This document shows, piece by piece, positions 8,264 through 16,664 of a stretch of 33,061 bases of DNA; within the stretch, counting starts at the first letter, position 1; each line of letters begins with the position of its first letter. The stretch comes from Thermodesulfobacteriota bacterium (GTDB lineage: Bacteria > Desulfobacterota > DSM-4660 > Desulfatiglandales > Desulfatiglandaceae). The stretch is from positions 1-33,061 of the forward strand of contig JANQDY010000025.1 in assembly GCA_028278625.1 (NCBI GenBank), given 5' to 3'. A program made the translations under genes and the position numbers. The notes beneath the pieces were generated by a model. That model saw nothing but the letters and a program-made list of their open reading frames with translations, did not search any database and was not told where the DNA came from.

Positions 8264-10171
8264 TTAAGAAAGCATTTCCACCTGTTTGATGTGAACAGTG
8301 GTCTTCATACGAAATCCTTTGCCGTCTTTGTAACGGATGTCCGCTTCCACGGGAATCTCCTCCTTGTCACCGTAGAGTCCTTCGATCAGATCCTTATAGC
8401 GCTCCGCAACGAATTTTCTCCGGACCTTGCGGGTTCTCGTCAATTCATCATCATCGGGATCCAGTTCCTTATAGAGCAGCACGAATCGGTTGACCCGGGC
8501 GATTTTGGGAAGGGTTTTGTTAGCGTTTGCCACCTCTTGGGTGATGAGTTCGTAGACTTCCTTTTTCTGTGAAAGATCCGTAAACGTGGTGTAGGCCAGC
8601 TGGTTGTTTTCAGCCCACTTGCCCACGTTGGCCATGTCAATGGCGATCATGGCGGTAATGAAGGGCCGGTCCTGGCCGATGATAACGGCATCCACGATGA
8701 AGGGACTGAAACGGAGCTTGTTTTCAATGAGCTGCGGCGAGAACTTGCCGCCGTCCCCCAGCTTCATGACGTCACTCATGCGGTCGATGATAATGATGTG
8801 ACCGTCCTCCTCCATGAGGGCCGCGTCTCCCGAATGAAACCAGCCGTCTTTCAAAGCTTCTTCCGTGGCTTCCGGATTTTTGTAATACCCTTTGAAAATG
8901 GTATCGCCCCGGGAGAGGAGTTCGCCGGAATCGGATATTTTGAATTCGATCCCGGGGAGGGGTTGGCCCACCGTATCGAGCCTTATGTCATCGGTTCGGT
9001 GAATGATGGAGGCGGCCGTCTGCTCTGTCATTCCGTAGGCCTGTTTGATGTTGACGTTTAGGGCCATGAACATATTGAAAATCTCTTGGCCCAGGGGTGC
9101 TCCGCCCGTATAAACGTGGCGCAGCCGGGCGAGTCCCAGGTAGTTCTTAAGGGACCTGAACAGAAACAGATACCCCAGCATGTTCAGAAGCTTCAATCCC
9201 ACGGAAAGGGGCTTTTTTGAAAGCTTATGGTCCGCCACCCGGTATCCCACGGGAAGGAATAATTTGTACGCCAGCCGTTTGATCCACACCGCATCCTGGA
9301 TCTTCACCTGAATGTCGGAGCACATGCGTTCCCATATGCGGGGGGGCGCCAGCATGATATGGGGACCGATTTCCCGGATGTTCTCCTGAACCGTCTCCAC
9401 CTTTTCCGGGAAATTGACCGTGAAGGCCTTGTAAAGGGACCAGTAAACCCCGAATTCCTGCTCGCCGATCCAGGGGAGCGGCAGAAAGGAAACATATTCA
9501 AAGCTGTCTTCCGCGGCATCCACCGAATCCTGAGCCTTTGCCACGGCATACATGTTCTTATGGGTGATCATGCTCCCTTTGGGCAGCCCCGTTGTCCCGG
9601 AAGTATAATTGATCATCCCCACGTCCTCGGGCTGAACCTCCCCAATCATCTCATCAAAGAGGTGGGGCGCCTTTTCGTGCACGTTACGTCCCAGTTTCTG
9701 AATATCCTTGAAATAGGCGAGGATCGGGTCTTTATAGCGCCGCATCCCTTTTACGTCATCCACGATAATTTTCCGAATGTTGGGGCACTTGTCCTGAATG
9801 TCCAGGAGTTTGTCGGCCTGTTCCTGATCGCCCGCCACCACAAAGACCGAGTCCGAATGATTGATGATGTATTCCACCTGATCCAGATGGCTGTCCGGAT
9901 AGATCCCCACGATGGCGCCGCCCAGGGATTGAACGGCAAGCTCCGAGTAGAGGCCTTCGGGCCGGTTGTCGCCGGCATAAGAGAGTTTGTCCCCATGCCT
10001 GAAGCCCATTTCATGAAGGCCCAAGGCAAAGTCCCGCACGTTTTCAAAATACCCGCGCCAGGTGACCGGCTGCCAGATGCCGAACTCCTTTTCGCGAATG
10101 GCCACCCGTGCATTTTCCAGGCGATCGGCATTTCGTTTGAGCAGCATGGGCATGGTGATGAAGTTGGTCAT
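8264..10171 (-). CDS. AMP-dependent acyl-CoA synthetase/ligase (long-chain type)
   Basis: This 635-residue adenylate-forming enzyme has the ATP-binding P-loop YTSGTTGLPKGS starting at residue 189, the adenine-site motif YGMTEQTA, the core GWFHSGDAALMEEDGH, and a hinge region near IIDRMSDVMKLGDGGK in which the usual Lys/Arg pattern of FadD-like enzymes is modified. The family makes an acyl-AMP and then the acyl-CoA thioester. It lies between livK and livG inside the transporter operon, so the likely job is to trap an imported carboxylic acid as its CoA thioester. Substrate chain length or aromaticity cannot be read from the sequence. The ribosome binding site before the ATG is weak (AGG at about 11 bases). 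Confidence 0.9.
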   Translation of the reverse strand: MTNFITMPMLLKRNADRLENARVAIREKEFGIWQPVTWRGYFENVRDFALGLHEMGFRHGDKLSYAGDNRPEGLYSELAVQSLGGAIVGIYPDSHLDQVEYIINHSDSVFVVAGDQEQADKLLDIQDKCPNIRKIIVDDVKGMRRYKDPILAYFKDIQKLGRNVHEKAPHLFDEMIGEVQPEDVGMINYTSGTTGLPKGSMITHKNMYAVAKAQDSVDAAEDSFEYVSFLPLPWIGEQEFGVYWSLYKAFTVNFPEKVETVQENIREIGPHIMLAPPRIWERMCSDIQVKIQDAVWIKRLAYKLFLPVGYRVADHKLSKKPLSVGLKLLNMLGYLFLFRSLKNYLGLARLRHVYTGGAPLGQEIFNMFMALNVNIKQAYGMTEQTAASIIHRTDDIRLDTVGQPLPGIEFKISDSGELLSRGDTIFKGYYKNPEATEEALKDGWFHSGDAALMEEDGHIIIIDRMSDVMKLGDGGKFSPQLIENKLRFSPFIVDAVIIGQDRPFITAMIAIDMANVGKWAENNQLAYTTFTDLSQKKEVYELITQEVANANKTLPKIARVNRFVLLYKELDPDDDELTRTRKVRRKFVAERYKDLIEGLYGDKEEIPVEADIRYKDGKGFRMKTTVHIKQVEMLS

Positions 10172-10193
10172 GGTGTTGAACCTATAAGCAAAA

Positions 10194-10286
10194 AAAGCGA
10201 ATATTGAATTTCGAACAAAGAATTTCGAACCGAAGAAGTGGCAATCCTGAAACCTTCGACATTCGATATTCCTTGTTCGTTATTCT
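10194..10286. repeat. TTCGAA-rich intergenic repeat segment between ligase and livK
   Basis: The 120-base gap between the livK stop and the ligase start contains the 11-base direct repeat GAATTTCGAAC at 10206-10216 and 10220-10230. It then has related short words (ACATTCGATATTCC, TTGTTCGTTATTC). It has no coding potential. It resembles the small TTCGAA-type interspersed repeats seen between genes in this bacterial group, but only one copy is in the window, so dispersal cannot be shown. Confidence 0.35.
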
Positions 10287-10291
10287 GCGGT

Positions 10292-11473
10292 TTATTCAGT
10301 CTTAATCCAGTCGGAAATGGGTTCAAAGACCTTCTTCTGCACATTCGCTTTGTAGACCCTCCCGTAGGGAATCTTGTTGTCAATGACCGTATAGGGGCAC
10401 ATGAGTCCCCCGGTGTCCACATCCTTCAGGGTCTGAAGCGCTTTGGCAAGACCGGGCCCGTTCAACTCACCCGCTTTGTCCGCCCGTTTCAGACACTCCA
10501 CAAAGACCAGTCCCGTAAAGAACCCCTGCATATAGGAGGTGGGTCTGTACTTGATTTTGGGGTAATGCTTCTCCGTCCATGCTCTGATCTTCTGTATCAT
10601 GGGAATATCGGTCTGGTAATAAAAGGCATAGGGCATGACGCCCAGATATCCTTCGGCCAGAGGACCCAGTTTGTCCAGGAGCATTTTATGGGTGCCCCAG
10701 AAGGTTCCCATGAATTTGGCCTTGAGGCCGTAGTCCCTGGCCTGCTTCAGCACCGCCGGAATGGGAGAGAGGACGAATCCCTGAAAAATGACGTACTCGG
10801 CCTTTTTCCGTTTGAGATCCAATACCTGACTGGTGATGTCCACGCCCCCCACCTTGGCGACTTCTTCCGCCACCAGGTTGAGGCCCAGTTCCTTGCACTT
10901 TTTTCGGCCGTACGGGATGGGATCCTTTCCGAATTCGGTGTCGCTGTAGAAAAAGGCCACATTGGCGCCCGGTTTTTCCTTGGCAATGTACTGCAGGAGA
11001 ATACCGAACATGTCGCTGTAAGTGGGCCCAGGCACGAACACGAAGGGATTCTTTGCGGTATCGGCCAGTTCACTGGAAAAGGAGGTTGAACTGTAGAGTA
11101 TTTTGTAACGGTCTTTGATTTCCGGTGCCATGGCTTTGCCAAGGGCCGTACTCTCACCGTACATGGCCACCGGATTGTCCCGAGCCATGATCCGTTTAAA
11201 AGCCGCCACGGCCACGTCCACTTTGTAGGTCCCGTCTTCCATGATATATTTGATTTTCTTGCCGTTGATGCCCCCCTCCTCATTGGCCATCATCAGCGCG
11301 TCTTCGAGACCCGCATTAATATGGACGCCTGCGAAGGCAAATCGGCCGGTAACCGGCTGAACCGCACCTATCTTGATTTCGTCGGCCCCAAAAGCGGCCG
11401 GTGTGAAACCTGCCAAAGAGAAAATTCCCAGAACTGCCAGTCCCAAGGACGCAAAAAAAGCTCTCTTCATCAT
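10292..11473 (-). CDS. livK: ABC transporter substrate-binding protein, LivK/amino-acid type
   Basis: The mature protein belongs to the type I periplasmic binding fold: DEIKIGAVQPVTGRFAFAG at the start, then GGINGKKIKYIMEDGTY and the YGESTALGKA hinge region. A signal peptide is clear (MMKRAFF, a hydrophobic core, then PAAFG-AD as a likely cleavage site). I start it at ATG 11473 (or the adjacent ATG 11470) because AGGAGG lies 5-8 bases upstream; the frame stays open for 22 codons further, but those codons do not look like signal peptide. At about 394 residues it has normal family length. Because it lies beside an acyl-CoA ligase, the ligand may be a carboxylic or aromatic acid. It captures solute outside the inner membrane for LivHM. 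Confidence 0.92.
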   Translation of the reverse strand: MMKRAFFASLGLAVLGIFSLAGFTPAAFGADEIKIGAVQPVTGRFAFAGVHINAGLEDALMMANEEGGINGKKIKYIMEDGTYKVDVAVAAFKRIMARDNPVAMYGESTALGKAMAPEIKDRYKILYSSTSFSSELADTAKNPFVFVPGPTYSDMFGILLQYIAKEKPGANVAFFYSDTEFGKDPIPYGRKKCKELGLNLVAEEVAKVGGVDITSQVLDLKRKKAEYVIFQGFVLSPIPAVLKQARDYGLKAKFMGTFWGTHKMLLDKLGPLAEGYLGVMPYAFYYQTDIPMIQKIRAWTEKHYPKIKYRPTSYMQGFFTGLVFVECLKRADKAGELNGPGLAKALQTLKDVDTGGLMCPYTVIDNKIPYGRVYKANVQKKVFEPISDWIKTE

Positions 11474-11587
11474 CGTCTCCTCCTGAATTTCTAATGGGGC
11501 CCTGGTGGGCACCTGTTTATGGGATACAATCAGAAGCATTTCAAAAACTGGATATGCGGCATCACCTCCCTCATAAATTCAAAAGAA

Positions 11588-12631
11588 TCAGTATGAAAAA
11601 GGCCAAAGAAGGAAAAAGGCCTTGATACGGCGCCAGATTTCAGCCAGCCCACGGGGTTCGAAAATTAAAAAGAACACGATGAGACCGCCAAAAACCACTT
11701 CCTTAAAGGGAATCAAAAAATGGGCCGCATTGGCAAAAACGCTGGTCAGGCTCCCCGCAAGGACGTTTAAGAGCTCGGGAACAAGGGTCATGAACACCGC
11801 GCCGAATATGGATCCCAGCACGCTGCCGAGTCCCCCCACGATGACCATGGCCAGGTACTGGACGGAAAGATGAAAGGGAAAATGCTCCGGTGTGATGATC
11901 CGGATGAATCCCACCCACAGGGCCCCTGCAATCCCCGCATAAAAGGATGAGATGGCAAAGGCGGTCAGCTTGTACCGAAAAAGGTTGATGCCGATGATTT
12001 CAGCCGCCAGATCGCGGTCGCGAATGGCCACGAAGGCGCGGCCCACGCGGCTGCGGACCAGGTTCCGGGCATACACCACGGCCAATATTACCATGATAAG
12101 GGTCAAGAAATAGAACCGCTTTTCCGTATTGATCAGAAAGCTTCCGATGCTGGGCGGGGGAACGTTGATGCCGCGAACGCCGTGGGTGAGGCTTTCCCAG
12201 TGAACAAAGATGAATTCAAAGATAAACTGGGCCGCCAGGGTGGCGATGCAGAGATAAAGCCCTTTGACGCGAAGGGACGGTATCCCGATGATGAGCCCCG
12301 AAATGGCGCTCATGATGCCGGCAAAGGGGAGCGCGAGCCAGAAGGAGAACCCCAACTGGGTGATCAAAATGGCGGAGGTATAACCGCCCACGCCGGCAAA
12401 GGCCGCGTGTCCCAGGGAAATCTGGCCGGTAAACCCCGTGAGAATGTTAAGACCGACGGCCGCAATAATGGCAAATCCGATCATATTGGCCACATACAGG
12501 AGGTAGGCGTTGGCCACAAAGGGAAAGATCAAAAGGAAAAGCAGGAACAGTCCCAGACACCATTTGACAAACAGGGATTGAAAGATCTCTTCGTCCTTGA
12601 AGTAGGTTTCCCTAAAATCGCCGCATCTCAT
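11588..12631 (-). CDS. livM: Branched-chain-type ABC transporter permease LivM
   Basis: This is a polytopic membrane protein with the permease signature GLNILTGFTGQISLGHAAFAG and later GINLFRYKLTAFAISSFYAG and VIVGGLGSVLGSIFGA, all characteristic of LivM. About eight to ten hydrophobic helices are visible. I chose ATG 12631, which gives 347 residues; an in-frame TTG at 12649 would add six residues but overlaps the spacer after livH more closely. It forms the inner-membrane channel with LivH. Its stop is about 115 bases before livK. Confidence 0.92.
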   Translation of the reverse strand: MRCGDFRETYFKDEEIFQSLFVKWCLGLFLLFLLIFPFVANAYLLYVANMIGFAIIAAVGLNILTGFTGQISLGHAAFAGVGGYTSAILITQLGFSFWLALPFAGIMSAISGLIIGIPSLRVKGLYLCIATLAAQFIFEFIFVHWESLTHGVRGINVPPPSIGSFLINTEKRFYFLTLIMVILAVVYARNLVRSRVGRAFVAIRDRDLAAEIIGINLFRYKLTAFAISSFYAGIAGALWVGFIRIITPEHFPFHLSVQYLAMVIVGGLGSVLGSIFGAVFMTLVPELLNVLAGSLTSVFANAAHFLIPFKEVVFGGLIVFFLIFEPRGLAEIWRRIKAFFLLWPFSY

Positions 12632-12655
12632 GGTCTGGTCCCGAAACAAAAAGCG

Positions 12656-13540
12656 TTATACACGTTCTATGATCTTCTTGCCGAAGAGCCCGTAGGGGCG
12701 GATCATCAAAATGATGACGAGAATGAAAAAGGGGGCCACCGCCTTTGCGCCGCCGCCCACCAGGGGGTCGATGTAAAGGCCGGTCAGGTTTTCCAGTATG
12801 CCGATGATGAAACCGCCGATGATGGCACCGCCGATGCTGTCGAGCCCCCCCAGAATGATCACCGCAAGCACCTTGAGACCGATATCGCCCATATAAATGC
12901 TGATGCCGCTGATGTTTCCGATGACGATGCCGCCGATAACGGCCGCAATGGCACCGAAACTCCAAGAAAGGGCGAAAATCCACCGCACGCTGATGCCCAT
13001 GGAGAGGGCCGCCTGCTGGTCATTGGCAGTGGCGCGCATGGCGACGCCGGTGCGGGTGAATTTGAAAATGAGGATGAAGATGATGGTGCCGATAACGGCA
13101 AAGACAAAACCCCAAAGGAGACCTGAAGGGACAATGGCAAAATTGAGATCAAGCGGTTCTGGGGGGAAGATTTCGGGGAAGGATCGATATTCTGGGGACC
13201 AGATAATGTGAGTGATCCCCTGCAGCATAAAGGCGAGACCGATGGTGACCATGATAACGGAAATGATGGGCTCGCCGATCAGTTGCCTGAGCACCAGGCG
13301 TTCGATGATAAGGCCCAAGAGAAAGGCAAAGAGAAGGGTGCCGGTAAATGCGATCCAGAAAGGGGCCCCCGCCTGGGTGAGAATGGTGAGGCATACGAAA
13401 GCACCCAGGGACATGAAAGCGCCCGTGGCAAGATTCAAAATGCTGGTGGCCTTATAGATGAGAACAAATCCGAGAGCGATCAGGCCGTAAACACCTCCCG
13501 TGGCCAGACCGGTAATCACAACCTGCAGAAGGATATCCAT
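12656..13540 (-). CDS. livH: Branched-chain-type ABC transporter permease LivH
   Basis: This 294-residue polytopic protein begins MDILLQVVITGLATGGVYGL and has YKATSILNLATGAFMSLGA and VIILGGLDSIGGAIIGGFI, the standard LivH pattern. It is the first gene of the seven-gene minus-strand operon. CCGGAG lies 9 bases before the ATG, and a TTGACA box lies 57 bases upstream, so this is the likely promoter-proximal cistron. It pairs with LivM, 24 bases downstream. Confidence 0.92.
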   Translation of the reverse strand: MDILLQVVITGLATGGVYGLIALGFVLIYKATSILNLATGAFMSLGAFVCLTILTQAGAPFWIAFTGTLLFAFLLGLIIERLVLRQLIGEPIISVIMVTIGLAFMLQGITHIIWSPEYRSFPEIFPPEPLDLNFAIVPSGLLWGFVFAVIGTIIFILIFKFTRTGVAMRATANDQQAALSMGISVRWIFALSWSFGAIAAVIGGIVIGNISGISIYMGDIGLKVLAVIILGGLDSIGGAIIGGFIIGILENLTGLYIDPLVGGGAKAVAPFFILVIILMIRPYGLFGKKIIERV

Positions 13541-13572
13541 GAAAAATACTCCGGACCATTTTGTTTAAGCCA

Positions 13573-13602
13573 TGACTAGCATTCATCCATGAGGTGTGTC
13601 AA
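13573..13602 (-). promoter_or_regulatory. Candidate sigma-70 promoter for the livH operon
   Basis: On the minus strand a perfect TTGACA (13602-13597) is followed after 18 bases by TAGTCA (13578-13573). The -35 box is strong and the -10 box is poor. The predicted start site would leave a leader of about 25-30 bases before livH, which is a sensible distance. The weak -10 suggests help from an activator. Confidence 0.4.
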
Positions 13603-13685
13603 TAACAAATGGGGAGGAATCCCAGGCCCTGCTGCGTTGCGGCCGAGCAGGTCGAATCCTGCATTCCCATATTGCACCGCGATTG

Positions 13686-13715
13686 ATGACAAACCAGGGA
13701 GAAAAATGATATAAT
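13686..13715 (+). promoter_or_regulatory. Candidate sigma-70 promoter for the acyl-CoA dehydrogenase
   Basis: ATGACA (13686-13691), an 18-base spacer, then a perfect TATAAT (13710-13715) point toward the acyl-CoA dehydrogenase at 13831, leaving a leader of roughly 110 bases. It lies back to back with the livH promoter candidate in the same 290-base divergent gap, so the two units could share a regulator. Confidence 0.55.
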
Positions 13716-13830
13716 TAAGATGCCGCTGAAGAGCGCCCCTAATGGGTGTCATGCTCATAGGAAAACCAAGATAACAGCAACAGAACCATTTGGGTGATCT
13801 GGACATTTCATCAAACAGGAAGGATTTGCC

Positions 13831-14979
13831 ATGCCGATTTCGCTTTTCTCAGCCCCACTTAGCCAGGTAGATGAACATTTTGTTGATAGAGCAAGATTGT
13901 TTGGCGATGAACATGTACGACCCTACGCGGAAGGCTGGGACCAAACCAGACAACAGCCCGAAAAAACCCTTCGGATGGCCATTTCGCAATTTGCGGGTAT
14001 TCGGATACCAAAAGATCTTGGCGGAAACGGAGGATCGGCGGCCACCATTGCACGGGTTTATGAAGCGTTGGCCAAGGTGGATATCGGTTTTACGAGTGCC
14101 TTGGCGGTTCATAACAATGTGACCATTGCGGCCTCTCTTATCCGGAATAAAGCCCTTCGCGACCGATACTTGCACAAGTTGATGAGCGGCGAAGCCATCG
14201 GAGCGTTTTTGCTGACCGAACCCGACGCGGGGTCGGACGCAACAGCCATTCAAACGTTGGCTGCTCGGAAAAGCGATCTATACATCATCAACGGCAAAAA
14301 AGCCTGGGTGACAAACGGTGTAAATGCGGACCTTTTAGCGGTTTTCGCTCAGACCGCCCCGGGATCATCGGCAAAGGGAATCGCGGCTTTCGTGATCGCA
14401 AGAGACCTGCCGGGTGTTTCGGCGGAACCGGCTTACCAGATGCTGGGCAATCATGCCATGGGGGTTAACGAATTAACGTTTTCCGATTGTGCCGCTGATG
14501 CCGCGTCCATGGCCTTTGCACCTGGTGCCGGTTTTAAAGCGGCCATGCACGGAATCAACGTGGCACGTTTCGGGGTCGCGGCCATGTGTAACGGAGCCCT
14601 TGAAGGCGGTTTAAACATTGCCGTGGATTATGCTAAAAAACGAGAAGCCTTTGGTCGTGCGATCATCAAACATCAAGGTCTTCAGTGGCAACTCGCGGAA
14701 GTCACCACACAACTGGAGGCCAGCCGCATGTTGACCTATCGAGTGGCGGAGATCATGGATCAAGGAGAAGACTTCACCGTTTTGGCGGCCCATGCCAAGA
14801 AATTTGCCACGCGGGCCGCTTTCGAAGGCTTAAGCACTGCAATGCAGGTCATGGGGGCGAACGGTCTTTTGCGGGAAAATCCATTGGCCCGTCAGATGTC
14901 CGGCGCAAGGGTCACATACTACATGGACGGCACAACCGAGGTTCAAAACCTTGTTATTGGCCGCTCTCTGCTTGGATAG
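13831..14979 (+). CDS. Acyl-CoA dehydrogenase with Asp at the usual catalytic Glu position
   Basis: This 382-residue flavoenzyme has the family fold: GIRIPKDLGGNG in the N-terminal helical domain, FLLTEPDAGSDA and INGKKAWVTNG around the flavin, a KREAFGRAIIKHQGLQ helix, and VMGANGLLRENP. Members oxidise acyl-CoA at C2-C3 and pass electrons to electron-transfer flavoprotein. The C-terminal motif, usually YEGT with Glu as catalytic base, reads YYMDGTTEVQ here, with D366 directly before GT. Asp there is a real departure from the main subfamily and may mark a different substrate or geometry. A ribosome binding site (GGAAGG) precedes the ATG. It is divergent from the transporter/ligase operon and could oxidise the CoA ester made by that ligase, but this is inference. 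Confidence 0.92.
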   Translation: MPISLFSAPLSQVDEHFVDRARLFGDEHVRPYAEGWDQTRQQPEKTLRMAISQFAGIRIPKDLGGNGGSAATIARVYEALAKVDIGFTSALAVHNNVTIAASLIRNKALRDRYLHKLMSGEAIGAFLLTEPDAGSDATAIQTLAARKSDLYIINGKKAWVTNGVNADLLAVFAQTAPGSSAKGIAAFVIARDLPGVSAEPAYQMLGNHAMGVNELTFSDCAADAASMAFAPGAGFKAAMHGINVARFGVAAMCNGALEGGLNIAVDYAKKREAFGRAIIKHQGLQWQLAEVTTQLEASRMLTYRVAEIMDQGEDFTVLAAHAKKFATRAAFEGLSTAMQVMGANGLLRENPLARQMSGARVTYYMDGTTEVQNLVIGRSLLG

Positions 14980-15198
14980 TGTTTTATTGGCCCCAGACCA
15001 TCCATGATTTGTCCCGAATCCCGTCCCTCATAAACGGGCCCAAAATCATCCTTCGGCCGATTGACATCAGATAACGGCGTATTCTAAATTCAAGAACTCG
15101 CCCGCACATTAAAGCATGGGGTCCAGAATTCTGGCATCCGTGTCCACTCCTAAGTGCACTGCTTTCTCCGGATTCGTATGGGTGCTGTTTGGATCCAC

Positions 15199-15570
15199 TT
15201 AGCGATTTGCGGCCAACAGGGCAACTTTCGCTTCCAGAAGCTTTACGGCATGGAGCACACGGTTGGTCTGCATCGACCGAATGAGCGCGATCCGAGTGTG
15301 CAAAGCAGCGAGGAGCAGAACGGCCGCGGGCAGTCCCCATCGTACCGCATCCATCACCTCCTTCACGGCAAAGAATCGCCAGGCCGCATAGACACCACCG
15401 GCCACAAACAAGAGGTGTGCGAACAGCACCGTGCCGTTGAGCCATCCCATCCTGCCGTGAAACAGACCGACCGCCTGGGCCGGGAAACTCGGTTCATGCC
15501 CGATTTTTTTTAGGATTTCCAATTCTTCACCGTCGAGGGCTTCACTGATCATTTTGTCGAGTTTATCCAT
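15199..15570 (-). CDS. DUF6768-like two-helix membrane protein, partner of ECF sigma factor
   Basis: I start this at ATG 15570 (123 residues), where GGAG lies about 6 bases upstream; the ATG overlaps the sigma-factor stop by 8 bases. The N-terminus MDKLDKMISEALDGEELEIL is amphipathic and cytoplasmic in look. It is followed by LFHGRMGWLNGTVLF, two transmembrane segments (about 45-64 and 77-95) and a charged tail ending EAKVALLAANR. This pattern matches what I recall of the DUF6768 family, usually encoded next to ECF sigma factors. A regulatory role on the sigma factor is plausible from overlap and topology but is not demonstrated; there is no zinc-binding anti-sigma motif. Confidence 0.75.
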   Translation of the reverse strand: MDKLDKMISEALDGEELEILKKIGHEPSFPAQAVGLFHGRMGWLNGTVLFAHLLFVAGGVYAAWRFFAVKEVMDAVRWGLPAAVLLLAALHTRIALIRSMQTNRVLHAVKLLEAKVALLAANR

Positions 15571-16123
15571 GATCGTCTCCTTCAAGGATTGCACGCAACT
15601 TTCTACGTGCCTGCATCAAGCGGGTTTTTACGGTCCCCACCGGTATTTCGAGGGCCACCGCCACCTCGGCCACGCTCATCTCTTCAAGGTAAAACAGTCC
15701 GATGGCAGCACGGTGTCCTTCCGGGAGTTTTGCCAATGCCTTACGCAGTATCCGGCGATCCAAGGCCTGGTCCATATCAGTGTTGGTCGTGGGTGCCATC
15801 GCTGCTTCATCTTGCATGGTTTTGAGACCCTTCCGGTTTTTCCGCATCCTGGTAATTTGCCGAGCACATTTTCGCGTGATTATCCGGAACGCCCATGCCG
15901 AGAACGCACCCTCATCCTGGAGTTTGTGTAATCCGCGCAAGATATCGATCCATCCTTCCTGCACGGCGTCTTTTGCCGGCTCGATATCTCCGAGGAGCCG
16001 ATACGCATGTCCCAGGAACTTGCGCTGATATCGGGCAACGAGTTGCTCCTCTGCGGCCCGATCGCCCAGCCGCGTGCGAGCGACAAGATATTTGTCAAAT
16101 TGTCGTTTTTTGCTTTTTATCAT
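15563..16123 (-). CDS. ECF-family RNA polymerase sigma factor
   Basis: This 186-residue protein has sigma region 2 (EEQLVARYQRKFLGHAYRLL then DAVQEGWIDILRGLHKL and FSAWAFRIITRKCARQI) and region 4 (LAKLPEGHRAAIGLFYLEEM, VAEVAVALEIPVGTVKTRL, QARRKLRAIL), with no region 1 or 3. That is the ECF group. It directs RNA polymerase to its own set of promoters. Its stop overlaps the start of the membrane protein downstream, so the two are translationally coupled. No strong ribosome binding site is seen before ATG 16123. The target regulon and signal are unknown. Confidence 0.92.
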   Translation of the reverse strand: MIKSKKRQFDKYLVARTRLGDRAAEEQLVARYQRKFLGHAYRLLGDIEPAKDAVQEGWIDILRGLHKLQDEGAFSAWAFRIITRKCARQITRMRKNRKGLKTMQDEAAMAPTTNTDMDQALDRRILRKALAKLPEGHRAAIGLFYLEEMSVAEVAVALEIPVGTVKTRLMQARRKLRAILEGDDHG

Positions 16124-16535
16124 GTGATTTGCCGCACACTGACGCCTCTATATCGGGCCTCCACCTATATAGTGCAAGGGTTCTGCATATCGGTTCACTC
16201 TCCATGGAAAAAGGCAGAGACCCTGTGGGATCGGATATCCAGAACATGTTAGCGCAGTTCGGAATTAAAACCTTTATGCCATCGCTGGAAGCGCCTTTCT
16301 GCTAGACCAGGGGCCATTGCTTCTTCGTTAAAATGATCGCTTCCACGAACACAATATTGCATAACAACGGCGGTGGAATCAAATGACTGTATGTTTTGCC
16401 ATCGCTCCACTTAAGGATATGTCCGGACAAGACTGAAATTCGCTGATAATAAACCTATTGCAGCATCTGAATCTTCATCCGAACCTTCCCGCAAACCATC
16501 TCCAGCCTGCGTCTGCTTCTTTCAATTCCAAAGCC
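16124..16535. other. Intergenic region, no gene seen
   Basis: This stretch lies between the minus-strand sigma factor and the plus-strand secretion ATPase. Short open frames exist but have no family resemblance, ribosome binding sites or consistent composition. The sigma factor's own promoter must be here; TATATA-like boxes occur near 16150-16175, but I could not pick a convincing -35. Confidence 0.5.
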
Positions 16536-16558
16536 AAGCAAGTTTTACTTGCTTTTTT
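16536..16558 (+). terminator. Short hairpin with T-run
   Basis: AAGCAAGT (16536-16543), a TTT loop, then ACTTGCTT (16547-16554) running into further T residues form a perfect 8-bp stem followed by a T tract on the plus strand. No plus-strand gene ends just upstream, so it may insulate the following promoter, which begins at 16560, rather than end a known transcript. Confidence 0.4.
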
Positions 16559-16559
16559 C

Positions 16560-16588
16560 TTGACCCACAAACCGGTTTTTTCTATGCT
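16560..16588 (+). promoter_or_regulatory. Candidate sigma-70 promoter for the secretion ATPase
   Basis: TTGACC (16560-16565), a 17-base spacer, and TATGCT (16583-16588) make a good vegetative promoter about 77 bases before the ATG at 16665. It follows directly after the hairpin at 16536-16558. Confidence 0.55.
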
Positions 16589-16664
16589 CGTTACTAAATG
16601 AGGCAGTGTTTGATCACCTTATCACCTCGATCCAATATCAAAAAAGGGTGAAGGAGGTGGAATC

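Noticed and set aside
9359..10207. A 282-codon plus-strand frame opposite the acyl-CoA ligase
   Set aside because: It is a mirror of a strongly supported adenylate-forming enzyme, with no ribosome binding site or domain likeness.
10238..11089. A 283-codon plus-strand frame opposite livK
   Set aside because: It is antisense to a clear substrate-binding protein and has no family pattern.
12182..13126. A 314-codon plus-strand frame opposite livM/livH
   Set aside because: It is antisense to two well-supported permeases, is full of low-complexity Asp/Gly/His-rich sequence from mirrored hydrophobic codons, and resembles no family.
13576..13806. A 76-codon minus-strand frame in the divergent promoter gap
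   Set aside because: It covers both promoter candidates and has no recognisable domain or ribosome binding site.
14984..15445. A 153-codon minus-strand frame overlapping the DUF6768-like gene
   Set aside because: It is the wrong frame of the membrane-protein gene and is Arg/Cys/His-rich, with no ribosome binding site.
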